Source of the DNA: Bryopsis sp. KO-2023
Lineage: Eukaryota > Chlorophyta > Ulvophyceae > Bryopsidales > Bryopsidaceae
Assembly (NCBI GenBank): GCA_030272585.1
Contig: BSYQ01000004.1
Location: 4,402,001 to 4,466,000 of the forward strand
DNA: 64,000 nucleotides
Direction: 5' to 3'
Part shown: positions 34,157 to 45,854 of the stretch, piece after piece
Layout of the letters: each line of letters starts with the position of its first letter
How positions within the stretch are numbered: position 1 is the stretch's first letter
The notes under the pieces: generated by a model
The model's input: only the letters and a program-made list of their open reading frames with translations
Databases searched by the model: none
What the model was told of the DNA's origin: nothing
Position numbers and translations under genes: made by a program

Positions 34157-34655
34157 AACGTCAATCTGCCAGAATCACGAGAATTGTTTCCGTTATGTCT
34201 GACTGGAGGGAACCGATTCTGGCAACACCAATTTAACCTTGCGGAGGGGTTTGCAGAAGTTGGGTCTGTGATTATTTTCAGCCATGCTGAAAGCCCAACT
34301 GGTTGAATGAATGGCAGGGTGGATAGTGCAACTGTTTTGGTTGGATATGGAACCACTTTCAATTAAATTAAACCCATGCGAATGAAGTGCTGTTTCAGCA
34401 ACAGGTTGGGAAGCCATCAAATCTGCTGGGAGGCTCACTCAGCATCCCAATACCCATGGACTGAATCAACCATAAGAAATAGTCTTTTACATGAATGAGC
34501 TGACACAAAACAAACAACAGTTACAAGTTGGGGGAAAGTCTGCGGGCCTGCAATTGCCTACAAGTTTCCACTACTACAGAAATCTGCTAAAACATTCAAG
34601 AAACCCCTTCATTTCTTCCCCTTCTTGTGGAAACTCAAAGTTTCAATCCCTCAGG
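34157..34655. repeat. Repeat block B, left copy
   Basis: About 500 bp that recurs in reverse complement at 58039-58567. Similarity stops abruptly at gacggcgccc on one side and at the sequence caatccctca on the other. Abrupt ends suggest a defined element or element terminus. It lies about 300 bp downstream of the CSP41B stop codon. Confidence 0.75.
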
Positions 34656-34959
34656 TCTTTGGGTAGAATGTCTGCGGTCTCCAACGCACGTGCAAGACGT
34701 TTTCACAATGGTCAGTGGGAGCCAGATGAGGTGCAACAAATAGCAAATTTTTCCAACTTTTTAACCAACCATCAAGCAAACTGCGATATTACAAATATTG
34801 AATATATTAATCCCCGACTCCAGGAAGGTAGCAAAACAAATTGCTCAACAAAATTTCTCTTTTCGAGTCAATGCACCAAGAATGGATTTTTTTTTTCATC
34901 CAAGACGACAAAAATCGAACAAAAAAAAAAGAAGAAAACAATAGTACTAATAATCTTCT

Positions 34960-37900
34960 CTAGGCATGGGCATATCCCTTGACCTTTTCCAAAATCATGT
35001 CGTCGACTGAAAAATCGGCAGGCTTCCTGAAAGTGCCTCTTCCGAAATCCTGATAAGAAAAACAGATTAAAATGTAGTCATATTTAATATTTTTTCTTGT
35101 CAGGAAAAATTATCAACGTATAAAAAAACTCTGGATTCTTCAGGGTGCCAGGAACTTTTTTTCCACAAGGTATTTTCTGTTAGGTTCGATGTCTGTTGCA
35201 TGGCATTTCCAAGCAGATAGGCTGCATGACTGACAATAACCAAATCAGCAGAGAGCGGTATTTCTCAAGGTTTACTGATGTGAAATTTTTAGAGTGCCAG
35301 ACAGACATACAGACATCAGTTCCAACCATCCCAACAAAAGAGCACACCTTTTCGTAGGAATCCTTGAGGCCATCAATCAGTCCGAACTCGGGTTTCCAGT
35401 CCAGATCTTCCATGGCTTTGTCGATGGACGCAAAGAAGTGCTGGTCCCTCATCGGGAAAGCCTTCTTTCCACCGAAGTCAAAGTCTTTGGCGTCAAAATG
35501 CACCAGCTCTGGTTCGGGGGCCCCCATGGCTTCGGCACAAGCCTTGGCCAGTCCACTGAAAGTGACGAATCGCTCCCCAGCGACATTATAGATCTGTCCG
35601 GAGGCCTTTTCATTGCCCAAAACCTTGACGAAAGCCGTAGCCAGATCCTTGACATGTCCCAGCTGTTTTTACACACGAAACGAAAACAAAAAAATGAGAA
35701 AAAACGTGATTTTACACACAAAAGAAACAAAAAAATGAGAAAATCGCCAAGGGGGAAGGAAAAACATCGGATTGTACACGAAACTGAAGTGGAAGTGAGT
35801 CCATTTCTGTTACCTGAGTGATTTGCATCCCAGATCCTGGGACGGGGATGGGCCTTCCAGCAGCCAGCCTGTGGAAAAACCATTCCTCCACGGGGTTGTA
35901 ATTCAGGGGTCCATAGATGTACACAGGGCGGATGGAAGTCCAGTTAACCCCACTGTCAAGCAGAAGCTTCTCGGAATCCAACTTACCCTGCAAACCCCCA
36001 AAACAGAAAAACGAGCGGACTTGATTCCCAAACATAGCAAGAAGGCTAAAATATCGAGCAAAAAAAATAAAAAAAAGAATATATACGTATACAATTATTT
36101 ATGTATTTTTTCCTTTTTTTTTTGAAGTATCTCTGGTTACTTGAAATTCAATACCTTGGAGGAAGGTTTCAAATCCTTGTTGCTATTTAATAATTTTAAT
36201 TACACCTCCCAATTTTTTAGTCGCTTATTTAAACAAACAAGTCCTGATTTGACATGGTACGATAACAAAAATCCTTCACACAAAATGAGAAAACGAAAAT
36301 ATGCCCCCCCCCAAAAAAAAATACCAAAAAAAAAGGGAAAAAAAATACAAAAACATCAACAAGCCAAATTCGCATCCACCAACCCAGAAACTCCCTCAGA
36401 GACCAAAAAAAATAAATCCGCAGCAGCACACAAGAAAAGAAGGCACCTATCTTTTCTGTATAATTCACAGGTTTTTGTTTTTTACGGGTATGATGGATAT
36501 TTCCACAGATCTAAGAAACTTGGTTTTCTTTCGATGGTGAGAATGGCAGCCCAATCTCTCTCCAACTGTCTGACAAAATAAACAAAAGCAAAGGGTGGCA
36601 TTATTGTCGTCACCTTGTGTCTGCTCTTGGGGTCGCAGGCATCCTCCTCACGATGTGGCATTTGATCAGATTTCAGATACACACCAGCAGAAGAACAGAA
36701 AATATACCTGCACAAAAAAAATTAACATGTGTCCATGCAAAAATGTATATATGGATTAAAAAATAATAAAAATGAAAATAAGGAAATCACGTTTGGGGCT
36801 GCAAGAACTTTTGGCAATAATTCTGTTTTAACTTAATTGTTGTTGTGACGAGCAGGATCGAAAGCACCCCTACAGTCGTTTCTGTCGAAAAAAACAAAAT
36901 TTGCAAATTACGGAACGACAAATTCAACGATTGATGGAATGCTGCCTGACCAAAAAAATTGCTTGTTCTTATACCAGTTGTTTTTCCCAGTGAATATCTG
37001 ACCCAACAGGTGGAATTGAAACAGGACAACAGAGGAGCCAAAATGCAAAAGAAAATTGCCACCATTTGCATCTTTTTTAGGAAACGATTTCACTTACTGT
37101 TCGAGGTCTGGGATGGCACCAACGATTGGAGCACACTCCACAGCCTCACGGGCATTGATATCATAGACAACTGCAGCAAAAATGAGAATCAGAAAGAAAA
37201 AAAGTCGAAAATATTTTTATTTTATTATTTAAAAAAAAAAAAATCAATTTTTCGATACCTAACATGATAATGATATCAATCAACATTGCCCCTCTATACA
37301 CAGTTCGAACAGCATCCAAAAACTTTCTAAAGATTTGAAAGGATAAAATTCTGAAAAGCGATTGGGTAAGAAATTGACTTGGAAGCCAAAAAAAAACAAA
37401 AAACACACACACATGGGCCTCATAACAATTCCAATTTCTGAGAGCTGCAGCCAGCCCTGGCCTTTAAATAAAAATAAAAAAATTTGTGCCTTTTTCAACT
37501 GACGCTCTGAAGCAAGAGCCTTCCCTATTGAACAAAACTTTTAAATTTTAAATTTTTTTTTTTTTTTGAGAAGAGATCACAGCAATACTCACCCTGGAAA
37601 CCTTGGCCAGAGATGTTGGCTCTCAATTTCTCAAATTCCTGGGGGGAAAAATATATATATTTTCACAAATACTGAAATCATCAAAACGACAGCGCCACAG
37701 TCAGCTTTCTATTGCTTCCACAACAAAATTGGCTTAATCTTCTTTTGTTGAGCGCATCTTCAAAAAAACTGAATGAAGAAAAAGAATTAAAAAAAAAGAT
37801 GAGCATCCAATAACCATTATCCCTACTGCTTTTATTCTTTTTAATTGTTTCACTTAAAAACTTTAAGTTTCGAGACCTCAGATTTGAAATGAGATCAGAG

Positions 37901-38884
37901 ACCACAGTACAGTCATGATCAAAAATCAACTGTCTGTTTTCCCGATATCCATACGATTCTTTTTCATTTTTCTTCTTCCTTTTTTTTTTATATTGTTACC
38001 TTTCTGTCGCCCTTGATGTGGTGGACCTTGGAGGAAAACTCTTCATAGCTTGCGGAGGTATCATCGGGGATTTGATTAGTCACCTCGGCTTTGCCACGAG
38101 TATACAAAGTCACATCATGCCCTTGCTCCACCAGCTGGCGAGCGAGGTACTGTCCGATAAACCTAGTGCCACCTGATTCAAATAATAAAAAAACAAGGAA
38201 TTAAAAAGCTAAAAAATCAACTTTAAAAAAAGGAACTGAAAAGCTAAAAATAAATACAATTCTCCCAATGCATACGGCAAAAAAAAACCGTTGATGGGGT
38301 TCTTTTTTCGTGCTGCAAACGACTGTACTTTATCTTTCACACAACGATTGTTGTTTTATGGGCCATGCATTTCTTTTGCTCCATTTTCCATATCTCTTTT
38401 ATATTTTTTCAATTGACATTGTGAAAGGCACTCCACAAAGAAAGATATCTGTTGATTTACTGATGAATTTTCTTGGAGATGAAGTCCAAAAAAAAAAAAA
38501 GCCTACCCATCAGAAGGACTTTCTTGGGCTCCACGGCAGCCATGCAAACCACAGCTTTGCTACGATTCTGTCTGACAGTGGGGGCCGCACGTGCCTGAAA
38601 TTTTCAAAAAAAAAAAAAAGAGATAACTTCTCCCTCCAACTGAAGCCCTACAATACACCCCGCTCCCTGCAAATAGGTCTCCATTGACAAATACATCTCT
38701 TAACGAGTATAATTACTCGCCGCCGATGGGCGACTGCTTAGTTCTACAACTGTGTAGGGTGGCGGTTTATACAAAGAGATTCCGCCGGTTCTTGAAATTT
38801 TCTGTTTTTCTTGTTTACCGTGAGGCACCTCGCCAGGCGAGGCTGTCCGACGGGACGAACGGATTTCATTTGGCCGCAAGCCAT
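34960..38884 (-). CDS. CSP41B: CSP41B-type chloroplast RNA-binding SDR protein (9 exons)
   Basis: Atypical short-chain dehydrogenase that binds and stabilises chloroplast transcripts in plants. Exons in order: 38884-38819, 38594-38507, 38172-38000, 37638-37593, 37170-37098, 36707-36614, 35987-35814, 35662-35348, 35049-34960. They total 1,119 nt (372 residues plus stop), near the plant length. The first exon and part of the second encode a basic, acid-poor leader of about 40 residues, a plausible plastid transit peptide. The nucleotide-binding motif GGTRFIG is at residues 52-58. Family segments are highly conserved: YIFCSSAGVYLKSD, WTSIRPVYIYGPLNYNP, EEWFFHRLAAGRPIP, GHVKDLATAFVKVLGNEKAS and DFGRGTFRKPADFS. 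All nine exons join in frame with canonical GT-AG introns. This is the main evidence that the organism is photosynthetic. Confidence 0.96.
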
Positions 38885-39576
38885 GTTTTTGAAAAAAGCG
38901 GGTACCGACAGGAAGAGCTGGACAGGGAATGGGGAGGAACAAAACGCAAAACGCTGCAATGCGACAGTTCAGGAAGGGTGGGTGTGATTTTTGACGGGGG
39001 TGGAAAAAGAGTTCTCTCTTAATTTCGTGCATTTGGGCAGATTTTTTCCGCACATTGTGTGACCTTCGTGGCGGCAGGAGTGACAAAAGTCCCCATGTGA
39101 AAATTTCATATTGCCCGTCCTAGGTAAGACAAACGTCGCCATGGCGTGTATTGGACGCTTGTTTTTACGGACTGTGCTCGTGGGAGCGTAAAAATTGTTC
39201 TTTTCAATGGGAAATATCTGGGCCTTCTTCAGGCAACTGTTCGAAACCTTTCCGAACCTTTTCGGCACTGTGATTGAGCTACGATTGAGCGAATAGAGTT
39301 TACAAGCACCAGAACAAAAGCGAGTCGGCAGCAGTAAAAAAAACGGCCAATAAATATTTATATCAACTCGAGACACTCGTCTTTATTTCCCCGTCGATGG
39401 ACTGGAGCACAAAACTTTGGCCGAGCAACGTCAAGAAAAAGCCCCACTTCAGAGATCGACCCGCCCCAGGAGAACCTCTGAACCGATAATATGTTACAAC
39501 GCTCCTCTTGGAACACATGCAAACCTCTGTCCTAATAATGTTTTCCACAACAATCCCCCCCACCCCCCATCCTGCT
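38885..39576. other. Intergenic region upstream of CSP41B
   Basis: Contains the CSP41B promoter/5' UTR side and the 3' flank of the alanine-rich secretory gene. Several overlapping frames exist on both strands but none has family features or splice support. Confidence 0.45.
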
Positions 39577-40290
39577 TCAGTTGCAGAATTTCATTCCGAA
39601 AAGGAACGTGCAATCCCTGCCTTGGCTATCTTGGCTGCCTTTGCTTTCTTGGCTGCCTCGGCTGCCTCGGCTGCCTTGGCTGCCTTGGCCTTCACAATCC
39701 CCGATGAATCTTTGGTTGAGAAATCTACATTCTCCAGGGGCAGGGTTCACATTCTTTCCGTCGCATTTCAGGGCGGTTAGAATCTCTCTGGCCGCTTCGA
39801 AAATTTGTTCGGCGATTTCCTCGGCCTGGTCAATATCGACGTCGTCTTCGTTTACTGTGTCTGCGGCGCTTTCGCCCAGAGCACGAGCGCCGGCGTCGAA
39901 CACTTTCGAGTTCGCTTCCTCCGCGTCCACGTTATCGAGGCCCACTAATATTTCCCGCCCGACCAGTTCTCCCGCAAGGCCTGCTTGCGCGTCCGCATCC
40001 GACGTACAGTTTTGCCCGATTTCACGGGCCACGGATATTGCGAGTGCCAGGGCGATACTGAGAGAAGCGTTGCCGTCCTCCAGCTCCCCGGTGTCACAGT
40101 TTATAGTCTTTGTAAGGGTCGCAGCAACAGCATTAGACACCGCTTCAGCGGCGCTCTCAAGCTCTGTGGCCTCGGCGGTTGCTTGGGCCACACACTCGCT
40201 CTCCTCCGAAGCGAGGTTAGGACGGACACAAAAACTGCACAAGACCAACGCGGTCAGTGCAAAGCCCCACATCGATTGGGTCATCGTCAT
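39577..40290 (-). CDS. Alanine-rich secretory protein with cysteine-rich, GSQ-repeat tail
   Basis: I do not recognise the family. Single exon, 237 residues, ATG at 40290. The N-terminus has a signal peptide (about residues 8-28, FALTALVLCSFC). Residues about 33-165 are acidic and alanine-rich, with heptad-like spacing (AEAVSNAVAATLTK, SLSIALALAISVAREIG, AEEIAEQIFEAAREIL), so probably helical. Cysteines occur singly through the body and cluster at the end. A Gly-Ser-Gln/Arg repeat (GSQGSRGSRGSQESKGSQ) precedes the last two cysteines. It is higher in GC than its surroundings. It shares its layout (signal peptide, alanine-rich helices, cysteine tail) with the gene at 43403. An extracellular structural or matrix role is inference. 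Confidence 0.75.
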   Translation of the reverse strand: MTMTQSMWGFALTALVLCSFCVRPNLASEESECVAQATAEATELESAAEAVSNAVAATLTKTINCDTGELEDGNASLSIALALAISVAREIGQNCTSDADAQAGLAGELVGREILVGLDNVDAEEANSKVFDAGARALGESAADTVNEDDVDIDQAEEIAEQIFEAAREILTALKCDGKNVNPAPGECRFLNQRFIGDCEGQGSQGSRGSRGSQESKGSQDSQGRDCTFLFGMKFCN

Positions 40291-41837
40291 ATATTTTTTT
40301 TCCGTGCGTGATTTTTTTTTTTCGGCTTCTCAAATTCGAAGCAGCATTTGTGTGAATTCGTGTCCAGAAGGGGCTTTCATAAGAATTCTGCGAAGGATGC
40401 ACTCACTCATTCAATTTACTTCAAATGAATTCGAGCGAGAATTCCCCCCTTCCTCTCGGTGGTTCCCCCTCCGCAGGACAGCACAGTTGCTCAAGGGTGT
40501 GGAAGCTGAGAAGCGCGCTCACCGGAACTCTCTCATTCATCCATCCTGCTCGCAGCAACACAATTACTCAACACAATCACTCAATCAGGCAGGGTATTCT
40601 CAAGCACTACCCAAATGGACAGATTCCAGAGGAAATTGATGCACAATTTTCTTCTCTCACACACACACACATCGAGGGGCACACAATAGATTTGTGAGCA
40701 AACTCACACAAACCGACTGGAAGGCAGATTTCCCCCCCAGGGTTCAAGTCTGACTTGAAATGGTTTTGCAAATCGTGATGGGGTTGAGAGTCCTCACTCA
40801 TCCGATCGAAATTTGTTCGGGGTGTTTGCCTCCAACATTTGCTCGAGGAAGGATTGACTCTGAAGTCCGGAGATTAAATGCACATGAAAAAAATTGTGCC
40901 TCTAAGCAACACAATCGTGAATAACATATCCATGCTCATTCTGCATGACAATCCCAAAAAATAAACTCATTTAGTTTTCTAAAATCGACATAACAATCAC
41001 CCCATTACCCTCAATCTAAATGCTGATAAAAAACCAAAAACAGGCAAACTAGCCGTAGCCCATCTTGGCAACAAAATACTGAAATTTAGAATCCTTTGTT
41101 CAGGGGTTGCTTATGTCCCCAGTAAGCGAAAAAGGGTCACATGTTGAGAAGTTGCAGGAATTCCCCCCCTCCCTCCCCCCTCTGTTCCCCCCAAATAATA
41201 AACAAGTCTTCATTTCTCCTTGCTTCGAATGAGAACACTTGACCAGAGCGTTTCGCTGCTGAGTTGAGTGTTTATTCTGAGTAAGTTCTATCCTCTAGCT
41301 GCAAATGTTGATTTCTTGTTGCTTTTAATTCTTGATTCCATCATCTGCATGGGAACACATCAAATATTACAAAAACATACCACCACCCTCTGCAGATTTT
41401 GAGTCACACTTTGGGGGGACTATAAATACCAGAACTGTAAAAAAAAACACTCAAAAGCTAAGTGTAGCGACAATATTCAGTCTGCAGTTCCTACAGAAAT
41501 TCTGAAATCCCAGATTGTAATTTCTCAGATTTTAAGGGGCAGGGGAAAAGCTGCTCCCTGCAGCACTTTTCAATTCACCGTGAAAAAGAGAAAAAAAAGT
41601 GTTTTCTTGTCACCTTGGACATTTCTTCCCCATCGGCGCGGGACTGCGGAACAAGCAAGTACACTGTTACTGGACGATTTTCTGAAATATCTTGCGTCGA
41701 ACGCCATCAACACGGAATTTTCGATACCCAAAAAAAAAAAAAAAACACGGAACAGTGCTGGCCTCTCCCCTGGTCTTTTTCCTTGCACGAGACAGGAGAA
41801 CGAAAACGAACACGGAACAAACAGGAACTCCGATCTT
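40291..41837. other. Intergenic region, no gene seen
   Basis: Upstream of the alanine-rich gene on the minus strand. A short (CA)n-like run is near 40658-40668. Frames on either strand are short or are shadows of the neighbouring genes. Confidence 0.45.
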
Positions 41838-42320
41838 TCAATTCACAGGACAGGAAGGGAAGCGCACCAAGACAGCCGTCGGGGAGAAGATTAACTTCCG
41901 GTGCTGTCTTCGTCCTTTCCATTGGTAGTCAATTTTACCATCGCGCCTCATTTTCATTGTGATGCTTCCGAACTCGCAGTCGCTGCCAGCATACGCTCCG
42001 TCAAACAGAGTCCCTTCCAGCAGCCGGACGTAAGAAGACTTGACGACTTTTAGAGTGTAACCAGCGATGCACGAAAAGGGGAAGGGTTGCTGCCCAAACA
42101 CTACTTCCAGTCCCACAGCTGTTCCAACCTTCCCGCCGTAAAGCGTGACATGCACGTCGTGCGTCGGGACTCCAGCAGCGGCTCCGACCCAAGCTCCGAC
42201 GTATTCAGGCGGAAGAGCGCCCTTGCAGTCGACGCAGGTGGGGCACAGAAGCAGGACGCAGGCTATGAACGTAAAATTTACAATGGATTCCTGCTTCCGC
42301 CTGCGCCCTTTGCAGACCAT
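41838..42320 (-). CDS. Small secretory beta-rich protein
   Basis: A 160-residue single exon from the ATG at 42320; an earlier GTG is in frame but unlikely as a start. A basic N-terminus precedes a hydrophobic signal segment (about residues 15-30, FTFIACVLLLCPTC). The mature part runs as short beta-like stretches: YVGAWVG, VHVTLYGGKVGTAVG, GYTLKVV, then CEFGSITMKM and KIDYQW. The order GxWxG, GxxxG, single Cys, E, Cys-xx-G and a final YxW resembles small secreted or lipoprotein domains common in Actinobacteria (the YPSLxCxG type). I note this as a resemblance only. The last ~20 residues may belong to a different exon ending. Confidence 0.55.
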   Translation of the reverse strand: MVCKGRRRKQESIVNFTFIACVLLLCPTCVDCKGALPPEYVGAWVGAAAGVPTHDVHVTLYGGKVGTAVGLEVVFGQQPFPFSCIAGYTLKVVKSSYVRLLEGTLFDGAYAGSDCEFGSITMKMRRDGKIDYQWKGRRQHRKLIFSPTAVLVRFPSCPVN

Positions 42321-43402
42321 AGTTCCGTTTTCTTCTTGAATCACGATATTGTCTCGCGAGGTTTTCGACGAATTTGCTTGTGTGGGTGCTGGCCTCTTCT
42401 CTAGAAGATGGCACGACCAGCATCACCGATCACCAGACAGAACAAGTAGAAGATCAAATTCGACGGAAGCGGACTCTGTGGGCGCGCGCATTCGCAGCCA
42501 TGCATTTGAATGCTCATTTCAAATAGTTTTGTCCTGTTTGTCCATGAGCGTGTCCTGCTCATCGCTATCCTGGGTTTTCCGATCCGCCTATTACGATCGG
42601 ATACCTAAGATGAATCCCAGTGGCTTGGAAAATCGCAAATCGGTTCTTTTCCGACAGTGTTGAAAGCCGCCGGTCGAGCCGCTATCGACTTAACAAACCG
42701 TATTCGAGATCTATGATATGGAGTGTAGGTTGTGGGTCCTGCTTCACAAACATGCCACGATCGGCGAGAGTGCTGGGACATGCGGCATGTGGGGTGCATG
42801 CATGCATCGTCCCTGTTGGTGGCTAAATCTCTACAAGTTTACCATGATAGGCTGGTCATTCGAGTACTTGCATCTGATATGTTATTTCTTGGTGGCGGGG
42901 TAAGCGATCGTGACCGACATGAAAGATCGCTGCGATTGAGGAGGCCTTATTTTCCCTTGACGAAAGCGAAACGAGGATGTATACAATATCTTTCCGCCCT
43001 GAGTCAAAAAGGAAGGGTCTTTGGACCGTCCTGTCTTACAAGGGAGAATCGTAGAGAAGAGCCTCCTCGCTCCGCACCAGCTAGCTCAACCGTCTTTCCC
43101 ACCGAGCTGCGACATTCTACCCCTACAACTGTTCAAGAAACATACGGGGCTCGTTTCTTGGCAGAATCAACCAAGATGTCCAGCCACTGAATGAACCTTT
43201 GCCCATTTTGCTCGGCGGCGCTGAGGAAGTTGAACATGATGTTCGCGTCCTGCGTTCACATCGTGCGCCAAGAAAGTCCTGCTTGCCTTCCACAACGATT
43301 AGAGCTTTAAAGCTCCAGATACGGCCACCCAGCAAAACACATCGATTCAGCAACTCAAAAGAATAAATTAGACTCGCGGCTCAAAGACGAAACATCGCGG
43401 AG
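42321..43402. other. Region between two secretory genes, divergent 5' ends
   Basis: The flanking genes point away from each other, so both promoters probably lie here. A frame at 42732-43190 is the longest, but it lacks splice or domain support and has erratic composition. Confidence 0.4.
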
Positions 43403-44739
43403 ATGGCTTCAAGACTGAAGATGGCGCTATTCGTTGCAGCTCTTGCGACTCTGGCTGTCCCCAGCTTCTCCCTTGACACGCTGAATCTTGGAGGTGAGCT
43501 TTTTCTGATTGTCGTGCGCTTGAGGGTGCTCTTTGCTTCCAATATCATATACAGTATACATGTGCATGCAGGTTCTTATCGGCACCTGCTCGCCAGAGCA
43601 TCGTCCACTTCTACAGCCAAATCAGAGGTACAGTTGGGAATTGAAGCAAGCATCAACTCTACTTGTCCAGTTGAAAGTGCAATAAGCGTTCCCCCACAGA
43701 GTGATCATTGCCCGGTTCTCTCAGGCAATTTCTCAAGATGCGATCGCAACTGCTATTGCCGAGGCATTCGCATCGTCAGAAGGAGACTCGAGCGCTGCAG
43801 CCCAGGCTGCAGCAGAAGAAGTCGGCATCGCATTCGCCAAGGCATGGGCATTTGCCGACGGAAAGGTCACGGTTGAAGGACGAGGGTCGGCCAGCGCGAG
43901 CGCATCGTAAGCACTTCTGTGATTGCTTCTCCTACCAGAGCTTCCAGTTCAAACATCTCACTCTGAAATGCGTTCGCCGCAAGTCTGCTTACCTTGTTTC
44001 GTGTGTTGATTTCGAAACAGCGCGAGTGCTGCAGCCACTGCTAAAGCAGTAGCAAGGGCTGTTGCGAAGGGGTTCAGCCAAGCATATGGACCTAATACCC
44101 AAGCAGAGGCAGCGGTCGAAGTTGAGGAGCTGGCGGTTGCTATTGCTTCCGCTGCTGCTGACGCCGCCATCGATGTCTCGACAAAAGGTGGTAGTGCAAG
44201 AGCAACCCAGGAGAGTGTGGCGATAGCGGTTGCTGCAGTGGTCGCCAGGGCCCTATCAGATGCTGTGGCTACATCTACGAAAAGTGAGAACGAAAGTCAA
44301 CCAGCCGAAAAAACACTTCCCGTGAAACGTTGCCCCGAAGCCTAGACGGAACGTGTTCTAATAAGCCAGGGATCAAAGAAACAAAGAAAGATAAAAAACA
44401 AACAGAAACAAAAACAAAGAGAGTGTTGTCTCTTTTGCAGACGCATCCTACGCCCACACTTCAGCGGAGACCGAAGTGGCGATAACGAACGAAGAAGCAG
44501 ATGCTTCGTCAGAGTCCGAAGCCACCGTGCTTGGCGAGGGGATAGCGACTACTAGCGGCGGGGCGGCAGCGGAGACGTCCCAGCTCGAAGCTTGCGTTGG
44601 TTCTGCAAAGAGGTGTTGTTCGACGAGAAGGAACACGTGCGGGAGAATGGGAAGAGGTCAATATCGTTACGCAAAAGACGGCAGCGATCCTCTTGTCTGG
44701 ATCGATGCACGTGATGATAGCAAGTGCTATTGCCAGTAG
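43403..44739 (+). CDS. Alanine-rich secretory protein with cysteine-rich C-terminus (5 exons)
   Basis: I do not recognise the family. Exons 43403-43493, 43572-43632, 43700-43906, 44021-44283 and 44441-44739 join in frame (921 nt, 306 residues plus stop). Residues 1-23 form a signal peptide (MALFVAALATLAVPSFS). The body is extremely rich in alanine with serine and glutamate (IATAIAEAFASSEGDSSAAA, KAVARAVAKGFSQAYG, AVAIASAAADAAIDV), so helical and low in complexity. The final ~45 residues hold seven cysteines (CVGSAKRCCSTRRNTC ... CYC), suggesting a disulphide-locked domain. The donor of exon 2 (ACA|GTTGGG) is the least certain boundary. Composition and layout parallel the gene at 39577. A silk-like or matrix protein is a possibility by composition only. 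Confidence 0.72.
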
Positions 44740-45854
44740 ATGGTTTGAGCAGGTTGCGTAGTTGTGATTTCGTAGTTTTGTTTTTTTTTGTGATGTAATA
44801 TTGATTGATTGAGTTGTGATTTCGCCTCTTTTTTTCAATTCCAGAATCATGGGAGGTGATGGTCGTAATTATCGATTATGAAATTCGATGTTGAACAAGA
44901 GGGACCTGTTTTAAAATCGAGGAAGCTCTCAGGCCTGAAGAATATAAAAATTTCACTGGCTCAAAAGTGGCCCTATGTTTGGTTGTTTCATCTTTTTTTG
45001 TCCCTTTTTTGGACATTATGGGTCGGTAACCGATCGGTCAAAGATCAATGGTTGGGTTATATTGGGAACAGAGGAGATCAAGGACGAATATTGAGATGTG
45101 ATACAAATAAAATGTTATTGGGGGTTTTGGGGCCACAATTTGAACGAATTTTTTTTTGGCTTCTTGGATGTGTCCCAAATCTTTCCAAAATTGGGGTGGA
45201 TGTGACCCTTTTGAAACCGCCAATTATCTCGTAAAAAAACGTTTCGGCCCTGTTGTTGGCACAAAGTTTGGCACAAAAAAATACGCTGCTCCTGAACCCA
45301 AGATAGTTCAGAGATCGCAAATGAAAACGATTTACACATTTTCGCAGACATCCATTTTCTCTTCTGTTTTGTTTTTTTCGCTATGTGGCATAGCTTTTGC
45401 TGCCCTGAAAAACTACTGAAAGAATTGAGTTCGGTTCGTATGTACAGATTCTTTTTTTCCCTACTCCCACTTTTTTTTTTTTCCTTTTTAAAAAAGTCAG
45501 GTCGTGGTGTGATTTTTTTTTTTTAAATCGTCCACACCCTGCCACCCTGCCTACTCTATATGATTCTAACAAAAAGAGCCAAAATCTATTTAAGGAACCC
45601 GTCTCTTTTTCCCTGATACAGAAAAGAGAAAAAGAAAGGGGGGCACCTTCACATTTTGCTGACATCCACCAGCACTATTATCCAAAAAACAAATAAAAAT
45701 TCTTGGTCATTTCACCCCACCCCCCAAACAAAAACGCCCACCATTTTGCTATTCGATTGTTTAACGATATGCACAATTAACCCATGTTTAGAAAAGATAC
45801 CCCCCCCCACCCTCTTTCCTTTTTTTTCATCCTAATTTTCTTGTTCTTTTTCGT
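44740..45854. other. Intergenic region between convergent genes
   Basis: The alanine-rich gene and the importin gene both end here, so it holds two 3' flanks. It contains a dispersed repeat at 45129-45245. The open frame at 44878-45234 falls on that repeat and lacks gene features. Confidence 0.5.
45129..45245. repeat. Diverged dispersed repeat, partner at 62247-62345
   Basis: The reverse complement shares the motif chain acaattggggcc, cacatccacc and cacatccaagaa with 62247-62345, with substitutions and small indels. Only two copies are seen, so the extent of the family is unknown. Confidence 0.5.

Noticed and set aside
39581..40639. 352-residue plus-strand frame
   Set aside because: It is antisense to the alanine-rich gene at 39577-40290; the repeated Trp/Leu/Pro pattern comes from reading its Gly-Ser-Gln repeat and Ala codons backwards.
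42732..43190. 152-residue plus-strand frame in the secretory cluster
   Set aside because: No signal peptide, domain pattern or splice context; composition is erratic. It probably covers the shared upstream region of two genes.
44878..45234. 118-residue plus-strand frame
   Set aside because: It overlaps the dispersed repeat and has no homology cues. Treated as repeat-derived.
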